A DNA stretch of 64,000 nucleotides from Begonia masoniana (lineage: Eukaryota; Streptophyta; Magnoliopsida; Cucurbitales; Begoniaceae), in assembly GCA_022432975.1 (NCBI GenBank), contig CM039509.1, positions 8,463,075 to 8,527,074 on the forward strand, written 5' to 3'. The translations under genes and the position numbers were made by a program. A model generated the notes under the pieces. It was not told where the DNA came from. It saw only the letters and a list, made by a program, of their open reading frames with translations, and made no database searches. Below, piece after piece: positions 15,272 through 27,454 of this stretch (the stretch's first letter is position 1; each line of letters begins with the position of its first letter).

Positions 15272-15950
15272 ATTATTCTGTATGTTACTTACATAAAGAA
15301 CATAGGAATGTGTACAGATAAATGTACATATATATGTGTGTTTTGTCAGTGTGTTCATGCATGCATATGTTCTGAGAAGATCCCCAGAAGGATGATTTTT
15401 TCTTTTAAATCCCAAGTAAAGTATGTCATCCTGTTGATTGATATTTCAAACGCCTTTTTTTGGCAATCTTTAGGGAATAATCATCCACTTTTGAACTGTT
15501 CTTCTGCCATCTTCTGCTTTTCTCTTTTTCTACCAACATATTCTTGTCTCTCAATCATGTACATCAGTCCATCAATCAGCTCTTGTTTTATTTACAATTG
15601 ACACAACCTCAAACAGGCATTAATATTAGCTTTGCTCTTGAATTAATGAATGTTTAGTGATCCTTAAATCTTTCATTGAAGTGGGTTTATTTGGGAGTGA
15701 CGGTATTGAATTGAAATGCTGAGTTAGATTAACGACAGTTATTCTCAATTGTTGCGTATAATTGTATGGAGGAAACTAGCGGCATAACCAGTCATTTTCA
15801 TGTTTTTTTATGAGTTGACAGATCCAAGAAACTTTAGTGAGTTTTTATATGGCAAGTGGAGGAGTGATTTAATACGTATATGATTAATTAACAACTCTTC
15901 AATAATCTTTACCCTCAAATTTTATCATAGTTTGATCCTCCAACTCTCAT

Positions 15951-15954
<4 letters not shown>

Positions 15955-15987
<33 letters not shown>
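15955..15987. repeat. (CT)n tract upstream of SPCH
   Basis: This near-perfect CT run lies about 360 bp upstream of the SPCH start codon. Together with the run at 16211-16231, it puts GA/CT repeats in the promoter or leader, where GAGA-binding BPC proteins are known to act in plants. Confidence 0.9.
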
Positions 15988-15988
<1 letters not shown>

Positions 15989-16210
15989 GACTGCAAACAA
16001 GAAAAGTTAGTTCTGGGCTGTGCCTTTTTTCCATCTTTATCGATTGTAATTGGCTCCCTTAAGATCAGTGAAGAAAAATCAAAGAATGATATAATAATAC
16101 AAGGATTAAAAACAAAGGGTTTAGAAATAGTTGATGTTGATAGTTTAGTCCTTTTCAACCTCACCCTCCCCTATTTACTCCTTTTGGCATCCTTTCCTTG
16201 ATCTTGACAA

Positions 16211-16231
16211 TCTCTCTCTCTCTCTCTCTCT
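16211..16231. repeat. (CT)n tract in the SPCH leader
   Basis: This short CT run lies 110 bp upstream of the SPCH start and is likely transcribed as 5' leader. Confidence 0.85.
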
Positions 16232-16340
16232 TCCATTTTCCCTTCTGGGTCCTCTATTTTCTATTTCAATTTTCCGCCATCTTTTCTGTCTGCGCTTTTT
16301 TAGTGAACATTTGTCCAACTTTGAAGCAATCTTTGAAAAA

Positions 16341-16720
16341 ATGGGTGATATTTTATCGGATTTTTTTGACGACAACCAATTCGGCGACACTACCAACTTG
16401 GTCGGAGACGACATTTTAAGCATTTTGGAGAGCTTGGACGACGTGGAGGAGTTTCCTGCGACGAACCAAGGTTTCAACAATGGCGGAACCTCCACTCAGA
16501 AACCTTCTTCCTCAAATGCTTTGCTGTATCTTTCAGAAACTGAGTTTGAAAACTCACCAAAGCCCAAGAGGTTGAAGACGACGAAGGAGGAAGTTAATCA
16601 TCCGGATGGGCAACAGAGAATTTCTCATATTACAGTGGAGAGAAATAGAAGAAAGCAAATGAACGACCATTTGTCTGTTTTGAGGTCTCTGATGCCATGC
16701 TTTTACGTCAAAAGAGTATG

Positions 16721-16754
<34 letters not shown>

Positions 16755-17545
16755 TCTTCTTCTTCTTCTTCTTCAACTCCAAAACCTTCCAACAAGAAAG
16801 GTTTTTTCAACAAGACCCAGAGCTTAATCATAGTCATAACCCAATCTCCACTCTTCAAACCTAATATTAAGAACAATTCACTTCTGATGAAAACAAACAG
16901 TCAGGCTGTAATCTCATAATCTGTAATTAACAATAAGATTCTTCTTATTCTTCATTGTTCAGTTTCCTTAAAAGTCCCACTTTGTTCTTTCAATGTGGAT
17001 ATGGTTGTAGGGAGATCAAGCGTCAATAATTGGTGGGGTGATAGTTTATATCAACGAGTTGCAGCAAGTTCTTCAGGCATTAGAGGCAAAGAAGCAAAGA
17101 AAAGTTTACAGTGAAATTTTAAGCCCTAGACTGATTTCACCTTCACCACTCAGCCCTAGAAAACCAGCATTAAGCCCCAGAATCACCTTACCAATCAGCC
17201 CAAGAACTCCTCAGCCAACTAGCCCTTACAAACCTAAGCTGCAAAAACCTTTCCTTTCTCCAACAATGGCGGCGGTTAATTCCGTTGAGCCTTCGCCTTC
17301 TTCTTCATCTACGTCTACTTCTGGTGCAGAGGGTTTTAATGAGCTGGTTGCTAATTGCAAATCTAGTGCGGCTGAAGTTGAGGTTAAGTTTTCTGCTCCT
17401 AATGTTCTTTTGAAGACTGTTTCTCTTAAGATTCCTGGACAAGCCATGAAAATTATTTCTGCTCTGGAAAATCTCTCCCTTGAGATTCTTCAAGTTAATG
17501 TCAATACTGTTGATGAAACCATGATTAATTCCTTCACCATCAAGG

Positions 17546-17593
<48 letters not shown>

Positions 17594-17989
17594 CCTCTCT
17601 CCACAATGTTCAACCCATCTGATGAACTAACTCCTCAGATTGTTCCTGCAATTATCTTGAAATGAAGGTTGGATTTGATGATTTACTATGATCACGGAAT
17701 AATGACTTTTTGGACGCCATTTTTTGAGAAAAAAAAAAAACATGATTTTAATGAAAAACAACAACATTGACAGACTAATGATTGGTCCCTCGTATCTGTA
17801 ACTCAATAATTTCGTGTTTTTTTTCTTAAATAAACAGTGAACAGTGCAATAAGAATCTGCTTTTACAAAGTGGATTAATTTGGAGGAAGCTAATAAGATG
17901 GTGGGATTCTGTTTTTTGTGCAGATCGGAATTGAATGTCAACTAAGTGCGGAGGATCTAGCCCACAGAATTCAGCAAACCTTCTGCTAA
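16341..17989 (+). CDS. SPCH: SPEECHLESS bHLH transcription factor, 324 aa
   Basis: SPCH starts the stomatal lineage by driving asymmetric entry divisions; it acts in the nucleus as a heterodimer with ICE1/SCRM. Three exons join in frame: 16341-16715, 17011-17544, 17924-17989. The acidic N-terminus contains VGDDILSILESL. The bHLH begins near residue 94 (HITVERNRRKQMN, with DNA-contact residues His96, Glu100 and Arg103) and ends near 160. A Ser-Pro/Thr-Pro-rich block follows from residue 163 (ISPRTPQPTSPY), the MAPK target region through which YODA-MPK3/6 destabilise SPCH. The C-terminal ACT-like domain ends in IGIECQLSAEDLAHRIQQTFC-like sequence, diagnostic of SPCH over MUTE and FAMA. It is somewhat shorter than the Arabidopsis protein, mostly in the Pro-rich part. 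Both introns open with a CT tract within a few bases of the donor site. The gene appears intact. Confidence 0.95.
16723..16774. repeat. (CT)14(TTC)n tract at the start of SPCH intron 1
   Basis: The CT run begins seven bases after the exon 1 donor GT (16716) and passes into TTC triplets. It is purely intronic. Confidence 0.93.
17548..17588. repeat. (CT)n tract at the start of SPCH intron 2
   Basis: The CT run begins three bases after the exon 2 donor GT (17545), the same arrangement as in intron 1. Confidence 0.93.
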
Positions 17990-18645
17990 ACTACTGTTAA
18001 TCAAAGTCTCAGTCCCATTAATATGAACACTCAACACACACACTCTCTCTCTCTCTAAGTCCTGTATGATGAGACGAGAGGTGGGTGCTAATAAAAGTTC
18101 CACTGCAGCTTACTGAGGAGGGAGGCAGACGTGGGCCTAATTAGGCATCATTTATAGATGACTGTCGAGTGAGTAAATTGTGCAACAGTTAGAGTTAGAA
18201 TGATATGATTCGGTTCTTGTTTTTTAGTTTGTGCAACGCTTTGTAATCCACTGCTGCGATTTACAGTATGAATTCAAATATGGGATTTTTATTTTCCTCC
18301 ATTGTATAAGTAGAGGAGCTTAGGATTCTTTGTTCAACCTGTAGGGACGAGAAATGAAGAAACAACAAGGACAGGACTTTCTGCTTCTGCAACGTGAGAA
18401 AATGAAACAAAGACAGTGTTTTTGTCTTAGTGTTGTAGCCATTAATACATGGTACGAGCAGTTGACGTTTTGCAAAGTGAAATTTTGAAAGAAGAAAATG
18501 AAGCAAAGGACATTCCGACCCTGTAAACCAAAATTCTAATATTAAATGCATAGAGGATGTGTGGGAAGAGAGGGAGAGATGGTGGGCCCCCAAATTGAGA
18601 TTCTGTGTGTTGAGGGTGCCAAACATTTGGACCACTCAATTGAGA

Positions 18646-19340
18646 TGCCAAGATTGAAGCAAAATAATATATTAAATGTCATGGGTATTTTAAGAAATAT
18701 GTTGGCCTAGTTTCTATTTTTAGTCAAGAATAGAGGGTAGACGAGGAGGGAGAAGAAGGGGGGGTGATCTCGAATCTCTGCTAAATTGACGTAATTTGTG
18801 TGTTTATAGAAGTGTGTTAATATGCATTGTTGTTGTGATTTGATGTCAACCGTGGCAATTTTGGAATCAGAGCAATACTTTGTTTTAATTTGACATCAAA
18901 CTCAGAGGCAATATTCGTTAGAGGACAATCGGGTCTACACTGTTGAGCGATTCTTTGCTTTGAATCGTTTGATAGAAAAGGAAAAGATGGAAGAACAGCG
19001 TTTAGGAGTTGGGTCGACTTCAAAAGCACACGATCGATCCATTTTGATCAACTTCCCAAGGTTCCCTTGAAAACAAGAGACCATAATGCAAGAGTAGATG
19101 TATCAATTTGAAAAGTTGGTTCATGTACCAAGGTCGATTTTGGAGGGATAATTCATCAATGCTCTCGAGGCAGAATTAAAGATAAAATGTTGATTTTGAA
19201 ATATTTCAAAGCTTCAATCTCTTTTTGACCCATCAAATGACGTTCTCTGTTGTAAGTTTGAGTTTATTTGTAACTAGTTGGAACGACCTTTCAAGACATT
19301 CATATATTCTAAATTACAACAATGAAGGACAATGGACTTG
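18646..19340 (+). mobile_element. Old Gypsy element G0, left fragment (LTR, PBS, gag)
   Basis: Positions 18646-18735 match 24747-24835 (GGGTATTTTAAGAAATATGT is shared), consistent with two old LTR copies. A degenerate primer binding site, TGGAATCAGAGCA, follows at 18862-18874. Near 19095-19190 a decayed plus-strand Gag reading is seen (QFEKLVHVPRSILEG, stop, FINALEAELK), which resembles the Gypsy Gag core. Copia A begins at about 19349. The LTR boundaries are uncertain. Confidence 0.55.
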
Positions 19341-19348
19341 TGTTATCT

Positions 19349-19657
19349 GTTGAGTTATGGAGCCTAATTTAGGTTTGAGGGTATTTTGGTAATTAAATAC
19401 CATGTTATTCTGTAACCCTAAATCGTCTATTATATAAATACGTGTTTAGGTTATCGAGTCTAATCACAGATTGTTAGAGTGTCTGAGAGTGTGAGGCAAA
19501 CAGTTGTAACTCGTTTGTTCGATCTTAGTGAAATCTGTCAGCGGCCAGTGGATGTAGCTCTCACAGCAAGAGTGAACAACTGTACATCTGTGTGTTATTT
19601 TTTTTTCGTATTTGTAAATCGTTCGTTATAGGTGAATTAGGACGTCTAATCCTAACA
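19349..19657 (+). repeat. 5' LTR of Copia A
   Basis: The inner edge is set by the primer binding site immediately downstream. The outer edge, TGTTGAG, is the best TG start, with an alternative at 19341. No partner copy is present to confirm it. Confidence 0.6.
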
Positions 19658-19931
19658 ACTGGTATCAGAGAGAGGTTGAAGTAGTTTTCGAAAAATCAGG
19701 GTTTGATTCTTCAAAGGGTATCGATCGATTTCATGTTCGTAATTTCGTTAAGTGAAATTTCAATTTGGAGGAAAAGAAATTGAAAATTGAAAAAGGAGAA
19801 AAAAAAAAAAAAGCAAATTGCTTTTCTGTTTTTCTTCTTCGACAGAGAAGAAGAGTGCCTGAAGCCTCGAAGAATTACTCCTCTGAAGAACAGAGGGAAG
19901 TCGCCGCGAAGAACACGAAGAAAACCGCCTA

Positions 19932-20438
<507 letters not shown>

Positions 20439-20858
20439 AGCCCAGCAGCAGCCCCGACACGAAGCAACGGAACAGAAGGCCGCCGACTCCGTTCAGAAAC
20501 GCGCCGCCGTCACTGAGAGCCCTAGTCGTCATTGTCGCGTGACCACGAGAAGCCCAGCCGTCGTGAAGGATAATGCCGTCGGAGTCTGTTGTGAGCTCCG
20601 ATCAGAACAAGCGATTCTGTTCCGTTGAAGACATGTTGAAACAAATTATCTGTTGCCTCGCTGAACAAGAACTGTTTGCTGAGAAATTTGAAGACAGATT
20701 GAAGCTTTGGAAAAATTTTGGGTGATTGAAATTTCTGAAATTTGTGGGGCAGGTTAAATTGATCAGAAATTTTTTAGATTTTTGTTCGTGGGGTTGAGAT
20801 ATTTTGGGAGCAATTTTTTGAGTGAAATATCTGTTTTGGGTGTTGATTATTGATAATA

Positions 20859-23800
20859 ATGGAAGGCGTTGATGGTACATGACACAGTATTGGAAAATTC
20901 GATGGGACAGATTTTGCGTTCTGGAGAATGCAAATTGAGGACTATGTATACGGGAAAGATCTTCAACTTCCATTGAGCAGAAAACCAGAAAAGATGGAAG
21001 ACGTTGAATGGAATCACCTTGACAGAAAAATTTTGGGAGTCGTCAGATTGACGCTGACTAAAAGCGTTGCTCACAACGTGGCAAAGGAGAAAACTACAAC
21101 GAGTCTGATGAAGGCTCTATCTGATATGTACGAGAAACCCTCTGCGAACAACAAGGTGCATCTGATGAAAAAATTGTTTAATCTGAAAATGGGTGAAGGT
21201 ACTTATGTAGCTGCACATCTAAATGAATTTAATACTGTTGTAAATCAATTGCTATATGTAGAAATTAATTTTGGGGATGAGGTTCGTGTCCTAATTTTAT
21301 TAGCGTCTCTTCCGAATAGCTGGGAGCCTATGAGGGCAGCAGTCAGCAACTCAGTTGGAAACTCGAAATTAGTATTTACTGATGTGAGAGATCGTATTCT
21401 AGCTGAGGAAGTTCGAAGAATTGATTCTGGAGAAACATCGAAAGGCTCAGCTCTGAATGTGGAAAATAGGGGGTGAAATAATAATAGAAATTCCAATCGG
21501 GGCAGGAGCATATCCAAATTGAGAAATGGAAGGGGTCAATCTCAATCCGGAAAAAAATTTGAGTGCTGGAATTGTGGCAAAAAGGGTCACATGAAAAAGG
21601 ATTGCAGAGCTTCGAAGAAAAACGGTACTGAAAAAGGTGATGGAGCAAATACAGTAACAGAAGCGATCCCTGACGCATTGATTCTTTCAGTCGATAGCCC
21701 GATAGACTCATGGGTCTTGGACTCGGGAGCATCCTTTCATACCACGGCTCACAAAGAACTAATGGAAAATTATGTAGCTAGAAATCATGAGAAAGTCTAT
21801 CTTGCAGATGGTGAGCCACTGGATATTGTAGGCATCGGGAATATCAAATTGAAGACGACAAACGAGTCTGTTTGGAGTATCAATAAAGTAAGACATGTTT
21901 CGGGTTTGATGCGTAATTTGATTTCAGTGGGGCAGCTTGATAGTGAGGGTTACCATGTTAGTTTCGGAACAAATGTTTGGAAGGTAACTAAAGGAGCGAT
22001 GGTCGTCGCTCGAGGTCAGAAAATAAGAACCTTATATATGACTTCTACATGTAGAGACACAATTGTCGTTGTTGATAGCTCGAAGAACACAGAGTTGTGG
22101 CATTGCAGATTGGGCCACATGAGCGAGAAAGGAATGAAAATTCTTGTCAAGAATGGTCAGATTCCAGAGCTGAAGTCTGTTGAGCATCAGTTATGTGAAA
22201 GTTGCATTTTTGGAAAACAGAAACGTGTCAGTTTTCTAAAGGTTAGCAAGGAGCTGAAGCAGAAAATACTGGAATTAGTGCACACTGACGTGTAGAGACC
22301 CACACCCGTTTCTTCTCTTGGTGGATCATACTACTACGGGACGTTCATAGATGATTCAACAAGAAAGGTTTGGGTCTACTTCATGAAGAACAAGTCTGAT
22401 GTATTCAGTGTTTTCAAGAAGTGGAAGGCTCCGGTTGAGAATGAAATGAATCTGAAAGTGAAGTGTTTGAGGTCCGACAACGGAGGCGAGTATATCAGTG
22501 CAGATTTCAGTGAGTATTGTGCTATGAATGAAATCAAAATGTAGAAGACTATTCCTCGAACGCCTCAAGAAAATGAAGTAGCTGAAAGAATGAACAGAAC
22601 ACTGAATGAACGAGCAAGGAGCATGAGATTGCACGCCGGGCTGCCTAAAACCTTTTGGGGCAGATGCAGTCAGCACAGCAGCCTACCTGATCAATAGAGG
22701 ACCATCTGTACCTCTAGATTTCAAAGTTCCAGAAGAAGTTTGGAGCGGTAAAAAGGTAAACTTTTCTTTTCTGAAAGTTTTTGGTTGCTTATCATATGTT
22801 CATATTGATGATTCTAATAGAAGTACACTTGATTCGAAATCTAATAAATAATTTCTTATTGGTTATGGTGACGCCAAGTTTGGTTATCGTTTCTGTGATA
22901 ATCAAAATCGGAAGATCATTCGCAGCAGGAACGTCATCTTCAACGAATAAGTTCTTTACAAGGATGCAGTTGGTAAGACTTTCTAACAGTGGGAGTTCTG
23001 TATTGAAAGAGTCTACTGTGGTCAACTTCGGAGATTTTTAGCTGATAATAGACCGATTATTGAAGAAAATTGGGGTATTGTTGAAGAAGAAGTTGATAAG
23101 AATGTGGCTCCAGAGGTAAATCCGCAAACGCCGATTGCAGAACTGAGACGATCATCCAGAATCAGCAAACCAGTCCATAGATGGTCTCCGTCTCTTAATT
23201 ACATCCTGCTGACCGACGCAGGTGAACCAAAATATTATGAGGAAGCAGCACAATCTGATGATTCGATTAAGTGGGAGACAGCCATGAAAGATGAGATGGA
23301 CTCATTGAAATCACATCAAACTTTGCAATTGACTGAGTTGCCGAAGGGTAAGAAAGCACTGCACAACAAGTGGGTTTACCGAATTAAAGAAGAACATGAT
23401 GGGAGCAAGCGGTACAAGGCTAGGTTGATTGTCAAGGGTTTCCAACAAAAGGAAGGTATTGACACCGAGATTTTTTCACCAGTGGTGAAGTTGACGACGA
23501 TCAGAACTGTCTTGGGTTTGGTTGTGAAAGAAGACCTTCATCTTCAGCAGAAGGACGTGAAAACTACTTTTCTTCACGGTGATCTAGATAAAAAGATCTA
23601 CATGCGACAACCGCAAGGTTTCGAGGTGAAAGATAAAGAGGAGTTTGTGTGTAAGCTTCAGAAGAGCTTGTATGGCTTGAAACAGGCTCCAAAGCAATGG
23701 TACAGGAGGTTCGATAGCTTCATGAAGAATAACAGCTTTGTGAGATGTGAAGCCGATCATTGCTGCTACATCAAAAGGTTTGATAATTCCTATATTATTC

Positions 23801-24588
23801 TGCTCCTTTACGTTGATGATATGTTGATTGCTGGAGCAAGCTTGCATGAGATTGACAGGCTGAAGAAGAAGTTATCTACAGAGTTTGCAATGAAGGATTT
23901 GGGTGCTGCAAAACAAATCCTTGGGATAAGGATATTCAGGGATAAGGATGTTCTCAAACTCTCACAAGAAGAATATGTAAAGAAGGTTCTTAGCAAGTTC
24001 AAGATGCACGATGCTAAGCCAGTCACTACACCGTTGGCTAGTCATTTCAAACTATCCAAAGATCAGTCACCCTCGACCGATGAAGAAAGGAACTACATGG
24101 CTACTATTCCATATGCCTCTGCTGTTGGTAGTCTTATGTACGCAATGGTTTGCACACGATCAAATATTACACATGCAGTGAGAGTTGTCAGCAAGTTTAT
24201 GAGTAATCCAGGAAGAAAACATTGGGAAGCCGTAAAATGGATTTTGCGATACTTGAAGGGAAGTTCAAAGTTTGCTTTATGTTTTCGAAAATCAGACTTG
24301 GGTCTAGATGGATATGTTGATGCTGATAATAGTGGTGATATTGATAGTAGTAAGAGCAGGACTGGGTATGTCTACACTTTGGGTGGTACAGCAATCAGTT
24401 GGGTTTCGAGACTTCAAGATGTCGTCGCTCTTTCTAGCTGTGAAGCCGAGTATATTGCAGTGACAGAAGCTGCAAAGGAGATGATGTGGTTACAGCCTTT
24501 CTTACGCGAGTTAGGCCAAAACTACGATGGGAGTGTATTACATTGTGACAGCCAAAGTGCCATCCATTTGACAAAGAATCCGGTTTAA
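20859..24588 (+). pseudogene. Copia A Gag-Pol polyprotein, broken
   Basis: Gag begins at 20859 and meets TGA at 20880-20882. It continues with FDGTDFAFWRMQIEDYVYGK and ends at another in-frame TGA (21474-21476). The frame reopens with the zinc knuckle CWNCGKKGHMKKDC (about 21562), the protease motif DSGASFHTT (about 21721) and the pre-integrase LWHCRLGHMS. A stop after LVHTDV (22295) and one near 22542 break the integrase, and frameshifts lie near 22660 and 22850-23100. Reverse transcriptase and RNase H are open from 23104 to 24588 with YVDD near 23812, then stop after LTKNPV. The element is not able to move by itself. Confidence 0.88.
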
Positions 24589-24870
24589 TGTATCAAGATA
24601 GTGCAAATGTGAACGAATTATTGGAAGAAAAATACATTGAAAAGTTGCCTAATTAAAGAGACTATGCGGGAATCACTTGATTATCTTCGACAATAATTTC
24701 CCGATTCTCACCTTGGGGACAAGGTGACTCATTGGCCCTCGGATAATGTTAAGAAATAAAATAATGTATTATATTTAGGGTATTTTAAGAAATATGTTTA
24801 GGTAGTTTCTATTTTAGAGTAGAGTATAATATAGTAGAGCTTTCAAACGTCAAATGAAGGCTCTTATACT
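24589..24870 (+). mobile_element. Old Gypsy element G0, right fragment (pol end, PPT, 3' LTR)
   Basis: In one plus-strand frame, about 24626-24720 reads ESLDYLRQ, stop, FPDSHLGDKV, which matches the end of Gypsy polyproteins (TWE...FP.F.LEDKV). LTR-like sequence starting TGTTAAG at 24747 then matches the fragment at 18646. The piece is the likely right-hand partner of the fragment left of Copia A. Copia B is inserted into it at 24875. Confidence 0.5.
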
Positions 24871-24875
24871 ATTAT
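24871..24875. other. Target site duplication of Copia B, left copy
   Basis: ATTAT precedes the 5' LTR and is repeated at 49283-49287 directly after the 3' LTR, 24.4 kb away. Confidence 0.9.
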
Positions 24876-25124
24876 TGTTAGTTTCGGTGTGACCCGATTT
24901 CTGACTGGGCCAGGCCGGTTTGGCCCACGTTGTAAATCTCAAAATGACTAGGGTTTTATCTTATGTATAAATATATGCTTGTGTGGCAAAACTCATTGTA
25001 CCTTGATTTTACATAGTGATTTCTCCTCTGCCCGTGGTTTTTTTCCCTTCTAGGGTTTCCACGTAAATCTTGGTGTCTACTGTTTCTCGTTTTTCTTTTT
25101 CATTTTTAGTTCAGTTTTTCAACA
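24876..25124 (+). repeat. 5' LTR of Copia B
   Basis: This 249-bp LTR pairs with 49036-49282. A TATA-like TATAAATATATGC lies in its centre. Confidence 0.93.
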
Positions 25125-25822
25125 ATTGATATCAGAGCTTCAGGTTGAAGGATTTCGAAAATCAGATTTTGATTTTTCGAAGGTGTCGAATGTTTTTTAA
25201 GTTTGCAATTTCGGTAATTGAAATTGCAATTATGAGGAAAAAAAATAGAAAAAGAAAAGAAAATTAATTTCTTTTATATTTTTTCTCTGCGTGAAGAAAC
25301 AGAAAGAAATTCTCTATTGTTCTTCTTCGACAGAGTTTGTCTTCTCCCTCGCGAATCAGCCAGCGTGAATCGATAGAGAAAGGAGAAGCTGCTGCCTCTC
25401 ATTGCCGCCGTCGCCGAGGAGGAGAACAGAGCTGCTCACCGCCGTTCTGCAAACTGACCGCGCGAACAGCCGAGCACTGAACAGATCCCAGCCGCAGCGA
25501 GGGAAAACTGTCCTCGCCGCCGATCTGCTCCAAACGCCGATCAGAACCCACCGCACAGCGCCGTCGCTACCTTGCCGTCTAAGAACCGATCCGAGCAGCA
25601 TTCAGCTGGTTCTGTTTTTTGGTATTTTTGGGAATTTTTCACAGGTTACAAATTCTGCGTATTGATTACTGGGTGCCGCGAATTTTCTGATTAAATTTGG
25701 AGTTAAATATTCTGAAATTTTTTTTGTGAAATTTTGGGGTTCTGAAGTTTATTTGAGATATTATTTGCTATTTCTGAGTAATTATCTAGTGGATATATTA
25801 TTGAAAAAATATTCTGAATTTT

Positions 25823-27255
25823 TGACACGGGATCCTCTAGAGAAGGGTCCGTGTATAACCCACAAATTGTATTCAAGAAGTGTTCGGGTGCAAGTGTTGT
25901 GTAAAACCTAAAATAAGAGAAGAAAATGATAAAATAAAGTGCAAGAAAAATAAAAATGGTACTAGATGATATGATGGCCGACTATTATATGCATGTTGAT
26001 GGCATGGAATGTGGAGGAAAATAAAAGAAAGAGATGAAGAGAAAGAGTGTGTGAAATGTGAAGAATGAAAGATAATAAAGAAGAAATAAAATGACAAGAA
26101 AGTAAAGGTAGAGTGTGTGATATTGAGGGCCGAATTTAAAGGTGAAAATGTGTGTGATAGTGAAGCGGAAATGAAAATAATGGAAATACCGTTGGCGGAC
26201 CGGTAGAGCGATCTTACAGTTTAAGCTCTCGGGTAAACGATTTTCCCAGAGGAAAAACAACCACCGTAGGCCGGGATTTTCGTCCTCAATTTCGATTCCC
26301 AATGGAGAAGGCGAGGGAATGCGTAAGAATTAACTTAGCAACCCAAGCTAAGTTAATAATGGAGGGCTACTCCACTTGGTTCAAAGAACCAAGGAAACTC
26401 TCAAAGGCTAACCACCTCAAAGAAGCAAAAAGGGATATTTTATAAATTGGATAAAGTTCTAGAAAACAACAATATACATGCATTATATAGACCTATGGTG
26501 GAGGTTAGGGTTTCCATGGAAAGGATTGGAGCCATTGATGAAGGCAAAGATGAAGGGACAAGATTGCAATCTATGTGCTTCATCCAAGGGTTGTGGTTCT
26601 TTCCTTGTTTTGCTTGATCAATGGTGCTAAATGACCATGTCATCCATCCTTGTGGCCACTACTTGATGTACTTGCATGGGCCAAATCTTCAAGCTTGGGC
26701 TTTCTTGGGTTGGCTCTTCATGAGCCTATTTGATGAAAGTGTTGCGTCAAAATGTGAGCCAAATATGGGTCAAGTGATGCTTCCAAATATGTGCCAAGTG
26801 ATGATTCCAACGTAGGCCAAGTAGTGGGCTTAACAGTGGGCCTAACCACTTGTGGTCTTTCAACCCACAACCATGCCACCAAGATGTAACTAAGTCTTAC
26901 TAACAAAACTAATGCATGGATGCCAAAAACTAATGGCTAAAAGTTTGCCAAAAATGAGATATCAAAGAAAACAAGCAAGAGAAAATTACAACAATTTGTT
27001 CCCCGGAAGACAAATTCTAGCTTCTGGTACTCCAACTGGTGCTCTAGTGTTTTCTTCATTCCGTTCCGAGCTTTTCAAGAGGGCATCCATATAGCTAGGC
27101 TTCCCATGTGGCATCCATGTCTAACGAGCTAGAATCCCACGTGGCATCTCTAACTGGATCAACACCTACAAAAGAAATATCATAATAAGTAAGGAGAATA
27201 AATAAAGTTTTGGCCTTTATCGGGTTTTTAAGTAATTGGGCCCCTAGGCATGTCA
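25823..27255 (-). repeat. LTR of element C (3' LTR in element orientation)
   Basis: This 1433-bp LTR matches 31816-33231 at roughly 96-97% by eye. An 18-bp stretch near 26375-26392 (TTGGTTCAAAGAACCAAG, itself a palindrome) is missing from the other copy. Confidence 0.93.
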
Positions 27256-27454
27256 TCCTCTCCGGGTGATTTGAGGATTTGACCTCAAATCCATTGGTTG
27301 GTTTCTTCCCGAAGTTGTCTCCTCCAAAACTTGGAACAAAGATTTCAACTAGACTCTCTAAATGCTTGTATTTAATGATAAAGAAGGTGTAGTCTGCCAA
27401 TAGAGTATGGAGTTGAAATCCCTTTAACCACCAATAATGTTCTTGATATAATTT

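Larger units (their letters stand above)
12305..16340. other. 4 kb intergenic region, probable SPCH promoter
   Basis: No gene is recognised. The region holds several GA/CT tracts (about 13319-13341, 14072-14095, 14549-14565, 15955-15987, 16211-16231) and an alternating purine-pyrimidine stretch of TA then TG repeats near 15239-15271. It probably includes the 5' leader and cis elements of SPCH. A 186-codon minus-strand frame at 14312-14872 has no family features. Confidence 0.55.

Noticed and set aside
15023..15601. Cys/Tyr/His-rich reading frames on both strands
   Set aside because: They come from a TA/TG/CA-rich stretch whose codons give such residues in either direction.
12305..16340. Search for microRNA precursors in the SPCH upstream region
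   Set aside because: I looked for common plant microRNA sequences by eye and found none. GA/CT tracts could give false hairpins.
24589..24870. Search for a 3' LTR of Copia A
   Set aside because: No match to the LTR at 19349-19657 is found after the end of its RNase H. The sequence is Gypsy-type, so A is recorded as lacking its 3' LTR.
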